Assembly: GCA_022818135.1 (NCBI GenBank)
Contig: JAFMSR010000002.1
Location: 58,581,740 to 58,645,739, forward strand
Reading direction: 5' to 3'
Source: Saxidomus purpurata
Taxonomy: Eukaryota; Mollusca; Bivalvia; Venerida; Veneridae
DNA length: 64,000 nucleotides
Below are positions 36,726-47,159 of this stretch, in pieces. The first letter of the stretch is position 1, and every line of letters begins with the position of its first letter. The notes below the pieces were generated by a model. That model was not told the origin of the DNA. It saw nothing but the letters and a program-made list of their open reading frames with translations, and made no database searches. The translations under genes and the position numbers were made by a program.

Positions 36726-39700
36726 GTAAGATATTTTATACTTCAACTTTAATCAGAATTACATTACGTTTGACGCATGATGGAACACCCAGGGAGAGAG
36801 TACTGCGGGAAGGACATGCTTACATACATTACGTGATATACATCACGCTTGTTATTGGCACCTGTCTCGTCTCAGTTTTGAAGTTTTTTAAGTAAAATGT
36901 TCAGATTTTTTTCCGTACAGAACATCAAACTGTTTAGGAATGAAGTTCTTCTGCAAACTATATCTCATATCAAACCCAATGTCTGATTTATGTTTTATGT
37001 TGCAAGTGCTTTTTTGTATCTAAGAAGAAATATTTGAAAGTAGTCAGGTACAGAGGAAATATTTGCTAGGAAATAGATGTTCGATGTGAAGTATATACCA
37101 ATCTGAAACGTTCAGACAACCTGTCTTGTCGTTGTCAAATCTTCCTAGCGGTCTTATTCGCAAATGTTTTCTACTGCTGTAGCGAACTTTCAGCGAACTG
37201 TGAAACCAGATATCCAAAAGAAACCGACTTGTTTTTTTTTCTGGCAAACATATTGACCAGTTTTGAATCGAATGTTTGATATATTCGAAACTGTGTAACA
37301 TTATAAAGATAATTCTTATTTCAGATATTTAAATGATACGTTGATAAATGGGCCAGACAGAGTTGGCAGCAAATATTTCAAATGGGTTTACAAACGGTAT
37401 AAAGACGAAACATTTACGGATGAGATTCCGTCAGATCCATCATTTGGCTATGTCGGACCTCTGCTACACGGTGAAGTTGGAGAAATCATTCGAGTTCATT
37501 TCCGCAATATGGTTAATAGAAATATCTCCGTGCATCCACATGGTGTTAGATATGATAAACTAAATGAAGGTATGAAGCACGTGGAAACTATGAAATACTG
37601 TTTGTCACCAAACTCCTGAAAACTGGTGTAAAATAACTGAAAACATAATAATAGAATAATTGCATGTATTATTATTATTATGTTTTACGGTACTTCAACA
37701 TATTTTGAAACGCTTATTTTATCGATGATGATTGGAATGTATAGCTTAAACTTTAAGGTTAGGTAATAGTTTTTGCAAATGTTCTATTATTTAAGCTTTT
37801 GAATATGACACCTTTTTACCACGTAGTATATGATAGCATAAAACATGATATTCCGAGATATATAAAAGGAATTTTGCAGAATTAGCTAGTGATGTTTTAC
37901 AAAAATATGCTTGAAAATTAAAAGTTCATTATTTATAGTCTTGTGCCTAGGAACTATTTACTCTAATGTATATTGCAGTTTTTGTAATTCCAGGGGCCCT
38001 ATACACGGACAATACCAAACAACAAGAACACATTGATGACGGTATACAGCCCGGAAGTAATATTACACTCACGTGGAAATTGACCTCTGACTTTTCACCA
38101 CGTGACGATGACCCTAACTGTATTCCATTTGCCTATCATTCTCACGTCGATCCGGACAGGGAAGTTAACGCTGGGTTGCTTGGTCTTGTCATTGTCTGCA
38201 AGCAAGGTGCATAGCTATCAATGACTTAACATTTAAAGTCTCGTTGGTAGTCGAATAATGTATATTTACGCATTAGGCTTAGAGCATATAATAGTTAAGA
38301 TACTTAATCAGAATTATAAAATGTTGTTAAACTGAGATAAGATGAAATACAGCCACAGAAAGCTTATTTTTATAGCTCACGATGTCAATAAATATGACCG
38401 TACTGAGAATAGCCTTTCTTAACTTTGTGAGTCTACTTAAAATGTAAGCAAATGTGATGATCAAGTTTGTCATGTAATTTGTCATTTGGAATTGCTTATT
38501 CGTGTGAATAAAACACAGAAAGAAGACACCGAGAAACACAAAAGGTAGTGTGATATGTTATGTAATTTATGATACAATATCAGTTAAAGATGGTTATTAA
38601 AGAGTTTATTTAGTTGTCATGTTTCTTTTTGCAGGAATTCTAAACGACAAGCACGAACGAACAGATGTTGACAAAGAGTTTGTACTGTATTTTGATTCCA
38701 TAAACGAGGGAGAATCATGGTTGGTCGACGAAAACCTTCAGCGCTGTCAGAACCCAGCAGAATGTAAACGTCTGTTCAATTCTGGTGATCCAGACTTTGA
38801 AGAAAGCCTAAAGAAAGATTCCATTAATGGTATATTGTGTTTTGCTTATGTTTCATTTCTACTGGCATAAGAAGAATGCGCCTATTCATTAAATCATCGT
38901 TTAAAATAAATTCAAACAGGAATGTCCTTTTTAGCATTCAATGAATCTTACTCTCTGTAAACAATGGTACAAGTTTTTAACACTAGATAAAATGTTTATC
39001 TTGCAGGGTACATGTATGGTAATATGCCTGGTTTAAACGTATGCGAAGGTGACAAAATAGCTTGGTATATATTCTCTCTCAATGCCGAACTCCACCCAGT
39101 TAATATCCAAGGACAAACTTTCATAGAGAGCCACCACAGGTATACATGTCAAAAGATCTTGCATTTATAAACTAAGCCAAGTGTATTACATAATATTATA
39201 ACATATCATACATTTATTGAAAAGGGTTTCATATCAGTATGTTAGTTCATTGATTCCCTTGCCTTATGTTTTGATAATCCCCATTTGTTACATTTTCTTG
39301 TCTGGGGCATAACTACCGAGGGAAATTCCTGCCTGTTGCAAACAATGAGAGAGTCGTGAATTGCCAGAAAGCCTTTCTTATTTTATGCAGTTTCATTGAA
39401 AAAAAAAACAATGCGCATTATTTCTAACATGAACACCGATTTAAAAAGCAAAGTTATGATTTTTTTGGCCTCATTATTTAATTATCTCTTTTTACAAATT
39501 ATCTGCAGAATTGTTAAAAACAATTACTTGAAACTGTAAACAATGAAAGAGCACAATGAGAGGAAGTGAAGTGTGCAAGAACTCTAACTCTACCTTGCCT
39601 GAATCTTTAATTATGCCTCTTTGTTACATTTTCTTGTCCGGATCATAACAATGAGAGAGGGCATTAAATGGCAGTGCAGTTTGCAAAACCATAATGATAT

Positions 39701-42700
39701 ATTGCTTTGTTTTTGTGAATTATCTCCTTTGGTTGATTTATGTTGTCCGCGGCATTATATTACCCAAAAAGTACTGGAATGAATCTATTAAATGGCTTAC
39801 AATGAAGAGGATATTTATGGGAAGTGCAAGGCCTAAGTACATCACTTTTTTCCGGCCTGATTAGTACATTTTAAGTTGTAGAAAGTCAATGTCACAGACT
39901 GTAAGACACCACTTCAGGGGCATTCGTCACTTACGAGTGACAACTCTTCTTATCCATCCTCCAAGGCGGAGGGGATTATGGTATTTGGCTCCGTTTGGCA
40001 CAGACAATTGACCTTGAGAGAAAGTGCAGTGTAAAAGGACCTTAACTCTAGCTTGTCCAATTTTCGAATTATCTGCCGTAATTCAATTTCCTTGTCCGGG
40101 CCATAACTCCATAAGTACTGAACCGAATTGATTCAAATTGCATACATTTACCGACGACTTAAGACGCGGTGCAGTTTTTAAGAACCATTACCATATCTTA
40201 CTCCGTTTTTTAGTTATCTCTTCTTATTGATTTTACTTATAACAATATTGTCCGGAATATAACTCAGAAAGTATTTAAGCTAATTTGTTTAAACTTTACA
40301 CACAGACAGAGGACATTGTGAGGAAGTGCAGTGTACAAGGACCTTAACTCTAGCTTGTTCTATTTTTAAATTATATCATTTGATTTTTTTTCTTGTCAGG
40401 GCCATAACTCCTTAAGTACTGAACTGAATTGATCAAAATTGCATAAAGTTCTAAAGGACATAAAGATACAGTGTAGTGTCTGAGAACCATAACTTTAACT
40501 TACACTGGTTTTGAGGAATCTCCCTTTATCAATTTTTTGTATAAACGTTTGTGCAACGAATACAATTTCAGATTTTTAGAGAAGAAATGCTACATAAACC
40601 TAGAGAAAGTGCAGGTGAATGACCCTCTACACGTTATAATCACTAATAGTTTATTAAATTAGAACCTTTACCATATCCATTCCTCTCACCTCAAATGTCT
40701 TGGTCATAGAAAGAGCACTCGGGTTAGAAGATGGCCAAGAACAATAACAAGTATAAACTTAAGGTTTAAAGGCACTACTCTTTGTCTTATTACGATAGAT
40801 TTTGCTGATTATTAGTATTGTTTTTTGCTTGCTCCTTATCTTTCCGTACACGTATTACTTAAAGCTTATCTATTTTTAAATACATGTAGAAGGTCCATTG
40901 CTGTCCTAAAAGTTTATAAATGACCTAGTTCTGGACGGTGTATCACAATAACCAGCTAAATTTTGTAATTTTATTAAATGAATATTTTTACGTCGTTGGG
41001 TATATACAAAGGATACTGTATATAATTGACTGTTCGTATTATACTTCATAACGACAATTTATGCTATAAGAAACAAAGTAACTTCACTGATCATTACCCT
41101 CCTGGATATTTTAAATATATCCACTGGTTGGGTCATTCACGTCATAAAATCATAAGAGCAGGCCACAGAAAAAAAACCCGACTGCTTCTGACAGGCAGAC
41201 TACATTGTGCTGAACATAGACATGTTTTCTATCGTAAAACTTGTATCACGAGATGAGCTGTGTGTGAAGTTGTTCAGTGATTCTGTATTATAGGACAAGC
41301 GTTGTAAGCATTTGGTCGGCGACATTCCGAGCTGCAGAAATGATTGCTAGGAACCCAGGCACATGGCTCATACAGTGTATGAACTCGGAACACAATAGAA
41401 GTATGACAGGTTTTTTTTGTATATTCATACCTTAATATATACATGTAGTATTTTAATAATTTCTCCAGAACCATGAACATAAAATAATGTTATTATATTC
41501 AATCATCAAAAACCTTTTTTTTAACAGTGCTAGTTGACCATACTATGATAAACACATTGACAGTTTTAAAATTAATTTGTAAATTTCGTCATTCTGTCAC
41601 TGTAGATGGTATGAAAGTATTATTGACAGTGAAGTCGTGCTATAGTACTAACGTTCCACCCGATCAGCTAAGTGGTAAAGTCCGGAATTTCTATCTGGCT
41701 GCGGAGACGGAAGAGTGGGATTACGCACCTTCCGGAAGAAACCTTTATGACGGTACAGATCTTACAGCACCAGGAAGGTTCGTGTACTGTTTGATAAACG
41801 TCTAGAGAATGTTGTTAGCAATATGCTGCAAATATAGTATAGACGTACAACCTATTGGCATGAAGAGAACAGCAAGTCTCCAAGCTTGAGTAAAGGTGTT
41901 AACATAATATAACATAAGTATACCCAGTAACGGATTAAAGATTAGTTATAATTTGTGATTGTTTACTTTGGATTAGAAATTGCTAACATAACCTTGACTT
42001 CCTGTTTTGAATCCTTACCCCGTCCTTACTCTCACCACTACGCTCTCTCCTGTTCCATACCATTCATGCTGAAGTATTTCATATGCTGGTGATAATTGGA
42101 ATGGGTTTAGTAGATTATCGAGTTACTGTGACTAAAAGAATTATTTCTACTGCAAGGTCCAATAATTCATTTTTCCTGTTATTCATTTATACAATATAAT
42201 TTATATGAAATATTTACTTATTCTCGATTGCGTAACAATTTCTTACAACCTACATTTATTGCTCTTGAGACTCAATCCAGGTGGAATCAACACTGAAGAG
42301 AAAGCGAGGGGCATCTGGAACTATCTGGGTTTTGCCTCTGGGCAGTTCTGCCGTGGCACTGGTGGAGATCAGACCAGGAATACTCCGACCCTAGGGCGAA
42401 CGCGCTACCACTGCGCAGCTGCGGCTCGACTTCAATGTATACAATATGTCAATCCTATATAATTATTTTCAGTGATTCAGAACTCTACTATTCCAAAAGT
42501 GTTGGCGGCAAGAAGTTTATCGGAAGCAAATACAAGAAGTCTAGGTTCTTCGAGTACCGCGATTTTCAATATGGGGATAAGATAAATCGCTCCAAGAGCG
42601 AGGAGCATCTTGGGCTACTGGGACCAGTTATAAGGGCTGAAGTAGGCGATACAATACAAATAGTATTGATCAATCTCACACCCAAACCGGTTTCGATTTA

Positions 42701-45700
42701 CCTGCAGGGGACAAGTTTAATTAGCTCTCAGAACGGGATGTGGTTAAAACAGCCGTTTGGTAAGTGATTGAAGCAATTATTGTCATCATCCAGGAATATA
42801 ATACATAAATTCACAGAAGCATTGTGTGTTTAAACTTCTTACTTGTTCACTTTTTCAAGTTCAAATATACTAGTAACTTTTAATCCAAACTAACATTGCT
42901 GTTTTGCTTGATGTTCAAGACAAAATAAATACTTTTCAGCATCATCCAACCAAGGTACTGGTCACATTGTTACCCCCGGAAACATGGGTTCATATACGTT
43001 TACTGTCCCCTGGGCAGTTGCCCCGGGTACGGACGATCCGGACTGCCTTACCTACATGTACTACTCAAATTACGACATGGAACGTGACGTCAGTTCCGGT
43101 CTCATAGGTCCACTTCTGATTTGTAAACCAGGATCGCTGGATTCATATTCAGGGCGACAGGTAATGTTTTCGCAGCTGGAGATTCTACTATGCCATCGTC
43201 GTATACCATTCGCAAGATATTAAAGATTTATACCGATCCTCAGTTCCTCAGCGAGATTTCATAACTACAAATGTAAATTTCGATATGGCGAATTGCATCA
43301 TCCTCGATGCAGCATTTGATTTGCACTTTTCATTCATGTTTAAACAGAATATTTAAGTAGAACGCAGACTATAAAACACTCTGCATAATTAGATCGGCTG
43401 ACCACTTGACCATTGTTTACTTCCCCCACCAAGGGTTTTTCTCACATTATTGCACCGGCCATGTTTCGGCGAACATATTTATTGGTAAATGATGATAATT
43501 ATGATGTGGCTATTAAAGTTTGTCCATTTACTCAACAGATATTTTTGATTTGGTGATATTTCCGTTGAAAATGTAGGTCAAACTCTCCAAGGTAAATAGC
43601 AAAACTATAATAGTGACACTGTAGTATCAAAACATATAGACACCAACAATGTGTTTGCTGGAACAGTGTCGGTGAAATATATTGCAATACATTGAAACGT
43701 AGAAGAAAAAATAAAGTTCAAAACCGTTTGAGTGTTGATGTTGACAAGTTTACGTGATATTATTTGTTTATTGAAGAAAAGATATTCTCTGTCTGAAACC
43801 GGTATTCATTTGTATCACGTAAGATTCGATTATGTTTATAAACCACACGTTATAAGATTGCGCCTTTTCTAATTCAGAAATATATGGACAGAGAGATGTT
43901 CGTGTACATATCTAGTATTGATGAGAACTTCTCGTGGTATCTTGACGACAACATTGCCGACTATATCAACGACACAGTTGATACATCTGCCCCCCCCCCA
44001 CATATGGGAGGACCGTTATGTTGAACTGTCCAATTGTGGAGAATGACGCAGTGGATGACGTAAAGTTTTCAACATTTACCCCAAAAAGTATGAAACCTGT
44101 ATGGCTTACTAACCTTTTGACAAATGTTTTTTTTATATATGGGAAAAAAAAAAAAAAAAAAAAAAAACAACTCTATTCAAACTTTACCCATATAAACCTT
44201 TACAAGTAACACATACGTATAGAAGTTGTTATTAAGTCGTATAAATATATGAATTTAGTTGGATTATATAGTAAATCTAATGAATGGTCGACTAACTTTG
44301 TGACAAAAGTTTTGTCTTTAAAAGCTTTTAGTGTAATTTTGGTATTCGCTGTTAGATGTTATGTTTAATTGTGTTTGAAGGTTAATTTCGTATTTTATTT
44401 TGTTTTATTCAGCTATTAACGGGAGAGCATATGGTAATTTAGATGGTCTGGATGTTTGCAAAGATGAGAGAGTCATTTGGCATACTATCAGTTTCGGGCA
44501 GACAGAAGGGAATCATGGGGTCACATTTAATGGAAACAATGTACTGATTGACGGGATTTATCGTGATTCACATGTTATCATATCAGGCGTAGGCTTTAGT
44601 GCTGTCATGAAACCTGATAACGTCGGTATGTATCTGCGTGCATTTTACACTAATGCCAATATCTTTATTGCGTTAAACGTTATTGCAATGTTTATAGCAT
44701 ATGCATATTGAGACAAGACATTTATCATAATTATTCAGTTCTTTTGATTATTAACATCTACGTCATTATCTTGATTATGAAATTTTTGCGAGAGAATGTA
44801 GAAACTATACAGTCTGATAAACCTGTTGATTGCAGTATTTTGAATAGATGTGTAGAACAACAGTTGGATTCCTGCATTATATTTCATTTGAATTTAGCGA
44901 TTTCATATGAACATATGTTCTCATATGCGTCTTTTTGGAATAATTAAGGAAACTTAATATTTATGATAAATAGCTGAGGATAATTTGAATTGTTCTCACT
45001 AATACACGACTTTGCAGGTAATTGGTCAATACATTGTCACAACGACAACCATTTTAACGAGGGACTGAAGGCAATATACCACGTCAATGCATGTGGACAA
45101 CCCACTGGTAACTTTTTACCTAAGAATGGCATCACAAGACGATATTATATAGCAGCCGTTGAAAAGAAATGGAACTACTCACCAAAAACAATTCACCCAT
45201 TGACGGGAGGAAACTACTCCGATCCATCAAGGTTAGCTCGAAATCATTAACAATTATCAGTAAAAATGAAGGGTGCGTTTTATTTCATGTAAATTTCAGT
45301 TGATATTTAGACAAAAAAATCATTCAGTTTCTGTCCATGTTTGATCGCACTGTAACATATGTCTTATAAGTTATAACGAAAGGTAAACCTTATCAAGATG
45401 GTAATATCTTCCCTGTTTCATGTTTGTAAAATCTGAATTGCTTCAGTTATCATGTTTTTTAACTTTTTTCCGATAAATGCTTTGTTCTCTGCGCCTTCCT
45501 TCGAAATACTGTTTGTTTAGACAAATAGTGGATAATTTGTTAAATCTGCCTTCTATCGAAATAGAGTTTGTACTGACATATGAGTGATAATTTGTTGACT
45601 TCCTGAACAAGACAAATACAGTCGAAATATTAAAAAAAAGTTTCCCTTTCTGTAACTTTATTCCTTAATAATGTACATTAATTCTGTTTCGTAACTATTT

Positions 45701-46719
45701 CCTGAATTGAATCCGTTTCTTAAGTATTCGGATCGTCTTTTACTTTGGAACAACAATGCAACTATTTTGGTAGTGTATATGTATTTTACAGTGCACAGTA
45801 CAATCGAATTGAAAAAGATGGTAAGTTTATTGGAAGTATATATACAAAAGCATTGTACCGTGAATATACGGACGGCACATTCACCCAGGAGAAACCTATC
45901 ACTGCAGAAAGCTGGCATCTTGGGGTACTGGGACCGTTTATCAAAGCAAACGTTGGAGACGTTATTGAAGTTGTGTTTAAAAATATGGCAAGCAGAAAAT
46001 ACTCCATGCATGCACAAGGCCTTAGGTACAATAAAACTTTTGAAGGTATGAGATACGAAGATGGAACAACACTCAAGGTGGGTGATGGCGTTCCTCCGGG
46101 GTCAACATTCACGTATCGTTGGGACGTAACTGAGACTTCCGGTCCTGGTGCAAATGGACCAAACTGTATCAACTACATGTATCACTCGGCTACAGACCTA
46201 GTTAAAGACACATATTCTGGTCTTGTTGGACCGATTGTCGTATGCAGAAGCGGTATATTAAGTTCAGAAGGTAAAAGAACCGATTCCGTTGAGAAAGAAT
46301 TTGCGCTTCTATTTCAAGCGTTCGATGAAAATAGAAGTTGGTATTTGAATCAAAATATCATGGAAAACTGCCCAACAGCTGACACTTCCACAGACGATTT
46401 TATTGAAAGTAACAAATACGATTCCATTAATGGTTTGATATATAACAATGTTGAAGGTCTGATAGCAAATACTGGTGACAATATTGCTTGGTACATCTTA
46501 GGTTTGGGTGAAAATGAAGACATTCACACTGTACATTTTCACGGACAGACGTACAACTACCGTACAGGTCAGACGCATGAAGGAGACGTAGTGGAGGTAT
46601 TCCCAGGTACCTACGAAACTGTGGAAATGTTTGCTAGTAATCCAGGTACATGGTTGATCCACTGCCACGTAGGGGAACACGTTCGCGATGGCATGGTAGC
46701 AACTTATACCATAACATAA
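36541..46719 (+). CDS. Ceruloplasmin/hephaestin-like multicopper oxidase, gene A (13 exons; exon 10 damaged)
   Basis: Exons: 36541-36725, 37325-37569, 37994-38206, 38635-38829, 39007-39139, 41294-41400, 41606-41777, 42473-42759, 42940-43160, 43878-(about 43989, damaged), 44413-44625, 45018-45231, 45792-46719. A signal peptide (MKVKTTLCVIVLYLN...) precedes three paired cupredoxin units. The trinuclear-cluster motifs are all present: HPHG (132-134), YHSHVD, HFHG and HCHVGEH. All three type-1 sites keep their ligands: unit 1 H309, C352, H357, M362; unit 2 His, Cys, His, Leu; unit 3 His (DIHTV), C, H, M. Numbering assumes exon 10 has gene B's length, giving 1085 residues. The protein ends right after the last copper motif, so it has no hephaestin-type membrane anchor. 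Known family role: oxidation of Fe(II) with O2 reduced to water. Inferred: a secreted ferroxidase. The end of exon 10 and its donor are replaced, so the gene may be inactive or misassembled. Confidence 0.82.
37325..38206 (+). CDS. Gene A exons 2-3: cupredoxin domain 1 with the first two HxH motifs
   Basis: Exon 2 (37325-37569) carries FRNMVNRNISVHPHGVRYD. Exon 3 (37994-38206) carries IPFAYHSHVDPDREV. Together these give two of the four His pairs of the trinuclear copper cluster. Lengths (245 and 213) equal those in gene B. Past the exon-2 donor the frame stays open for 16 more codons to a stop in both genes. Confidence 0.82.
37678..37815 (+). repeat. Dispersed repeat family X, copy 3 (intron 2 of gene A)
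   Basis: Matches 19541-19745 and 33561-33765 (TTTTACGGTACTTCAAC, TTTATCGATGATGA, CTATTATTTAAGC). Not apparent in intron 2 of gene B, so it was gained by A or lost by B. Confidence 0.6.
38635..41400 (+). CDS. Gene A exons 4-6: cupredoxin domain 2 with intact type-1 site
   Basis: Exons 38635-38829, 39007-39139 and 41294-41400. Exon 5 has AELHPVNIQGQTF (type-1 His). Exon 6 has GTWLIQC followed by MNSEHNR, and the exon 6/7 junction completes C-x4-H-x4-M. Two donors compete at the exon 6 end: GTATGA at 41401 and GT at 41410. The first gives 107 bases, exactly as in gene B, and the correct ligand spacing, so it was chosen. Intron 5 is swollen by repeats. Confidence 0.8.
39220..40600 (+). repeat. 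Repeat cluster inside intron 5 of gene A
   Basis: Phrases such as CCTTAACTCTAGCTTGT and GGGCCATAACTCC recur. The clearest pair is 297 bp apart (near 40038 and 40335; 40101 and 40398). Poorer copies extend from 39.3 kb. The style is that of a dispersed bivalve repeat. Intron 5 is 1.2 kb longer in gene A than in gene B because of it. Confidence 0.6.
41606..43160 (+). CDS. Gene A exons 7-9: end of domain 2 and cupredoxin domain 3
   Basis: Exons 41606-41777, 42473-42759 and 42940-43160. Exon 7 carries GMKVLLTVKSC, then the linker into unit 2 (FYLAAETEEWDYAPSG), and ends before an uncommon GTTCGT donor conserved in gene B. Domain 3 (LTPKPVSIYLQG; TYMYYSNYDMERD) has none of the copper His pairs, as expected for this non-catalytic domain. 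Confidence 0.8.
42278..42432 (-). mobile_element. tRNA-derived SINE-like sequence in intron 7 of gene A
   Basis: On the minus strand it begins GCAGCTGCGCAGTGGTAGCG, a good pol III A box, with a degenerate B box (TGGTCTGATCTCC) about 45 bases on. A GC-richer body follows. Absent from intron 7 of gene B. Its right edge lies some 40 bases before the exon 8 acceptor. Ends are approximate. Confidence 0.45.
43878..44059 (+). pseudogene. Gene A exon 10, 3' end and donor disrupted
   Basis: The exon starts normally (KYMDREMFVYISS) and matches gene B up to DTS at about 43989. There gene B continues DADFVESNVMR to a GTAAGT donor. Gene A instead runs into C10 (43990-43999), and the frame reaches TGA at about 44021-44024. 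The nearest good donor (GTAAAG at 44060) gives the wrong phase. A phase-1 join from a poor GTTGAA donor near 44019 would keep the frame but lose the acidic DFVESN segment. A base-count error in the C tract would change the frame, so sequencing error cannot be excluded. Confidence 0.6.
43990..44167 (+). mobile_element. Foreign segment between C10 and A24 tracts, possible retroposed insertion
   Basis: Gene B has no counterpart to this 178-bp stretch. Homology to gene B's intron 10 seems to resume beyond it (GTTATTAAG words near 44228 and 59546). It ends in 24 A, as a retroposed copy would, and starts with ten C. It contains an open stretch MLNCPIVENDAVDDVK that I cannot assign. No target-site duplication was recognised. 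Tail-like poly(A) is the main evidence. Confidence 0.35.
44413..45231 (+). CDS. Gene A exons 11-12: cupredoxin domain 4 and linker to unit 3
   Basis: Exons 44413-44625 and 45018-45231. Exon 11 has EGNHGVTFNGN (type-1 His) and exon 12 has WSIHCHNDNHFNEGL, i.e. C-x4-H-x4-L. Leu in place of axial Met is known in domain 2 of vertebrate ceruloplasmin. The linker is RRYYIAAVEKKWNYSP. The exon ends before GTTAGC. Confidence 0.8.
45792..46719 (+). CDS. Gene A exon 13: cupredoxin domains 5-6 with the main copper centre
   Basis: A single 928-base terminal exon, starting in phase 2 after TTTTACAG. Domain 6 reads DIHTVHFHGQTY and later GTWLIHCHVGEHVRDGM. This gives the type-1 ligands (H, C, H, M) and the remaining two HxH motifs of the trinuclear cluster. 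The FIESN segment for iron binding is present. The acidic/His position after it is Asp, and the residue before the second type-1 His is Glu. The stop TAA follows TYTIT directly. Confidence 0.85.
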
Positions 46720-46828
46720 TCCATACATGTCAGCGTTTGATCTTTTCGCATGTTTTGTTCAGCTTTACTATTTAAAGCAAACAATGTGTTGAATATGTTT
46801 CGACTTTTCAATTTTACAAAAGTTACAA

Positions 46829-46834
46829 AATAAA
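46829..46834 (+). terminator. Polyadenylation signal AATAAA of gene A
   Basis: First canonical hexamer after the stop, 110 bases downstream. Confidence 0.5.
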
Positions 46835-47159
46835 CATTTACATAACCGAACTACAAGCAGTTTGTTAATTTATAATAATGTATGTATTACTTCCACTCGA
46901 ATTGACCGGTTTTATATGAACTGTATTTGACAAAAGAGATACTATTTGACAAAAGAGATAACAAAATCTGCTGTCTTTTCAGTTACCAGAATTGTAGTTT
47001 TACCTAATGGATGTATTTCCAACTGTCCGCTTCCATATACCAGCTTTTGTAAAAAAATGACTGATTTGCATTAATGAAAAGACGAAAAGGAATGCAATGA
47101 TAACAGTGACGACATATTCCAAGACAAGTATTTTAGTCAATAGTCTGTAGATTTAAATC

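Larger units (their letters stand above)
35050..47150 (+). repeat. Segmental duplication copy A (contains oxidase gene A)
   Basis: Flanking non-coding sequence as well as the gene matches 52070-62470. Examples upstream are CGGTCACTTGAT near 35784 and 52661, and GACTACGTTC near 35815 and 52697. Downstream examples are CAACTGTCCGCTTCC near 47020 and CAACTGTCCGTTTCC near 62336. Edges are approximate. Confidence 0.8.

Noticed and set aside
41401..41409. Use of the later donor at 41410 for gene A exon 6
   Set aside because: It would add three residues and break both the length match with gene B and the C-x4-H-x4-M spacing. The donor at 41401 fits both.
45658..46172. Minus-strand frames over exon 13 of gene A (and 60928-61424 over gene B)
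   Set aside because: Shadows of the highly conserved coding exon on the plus strand.
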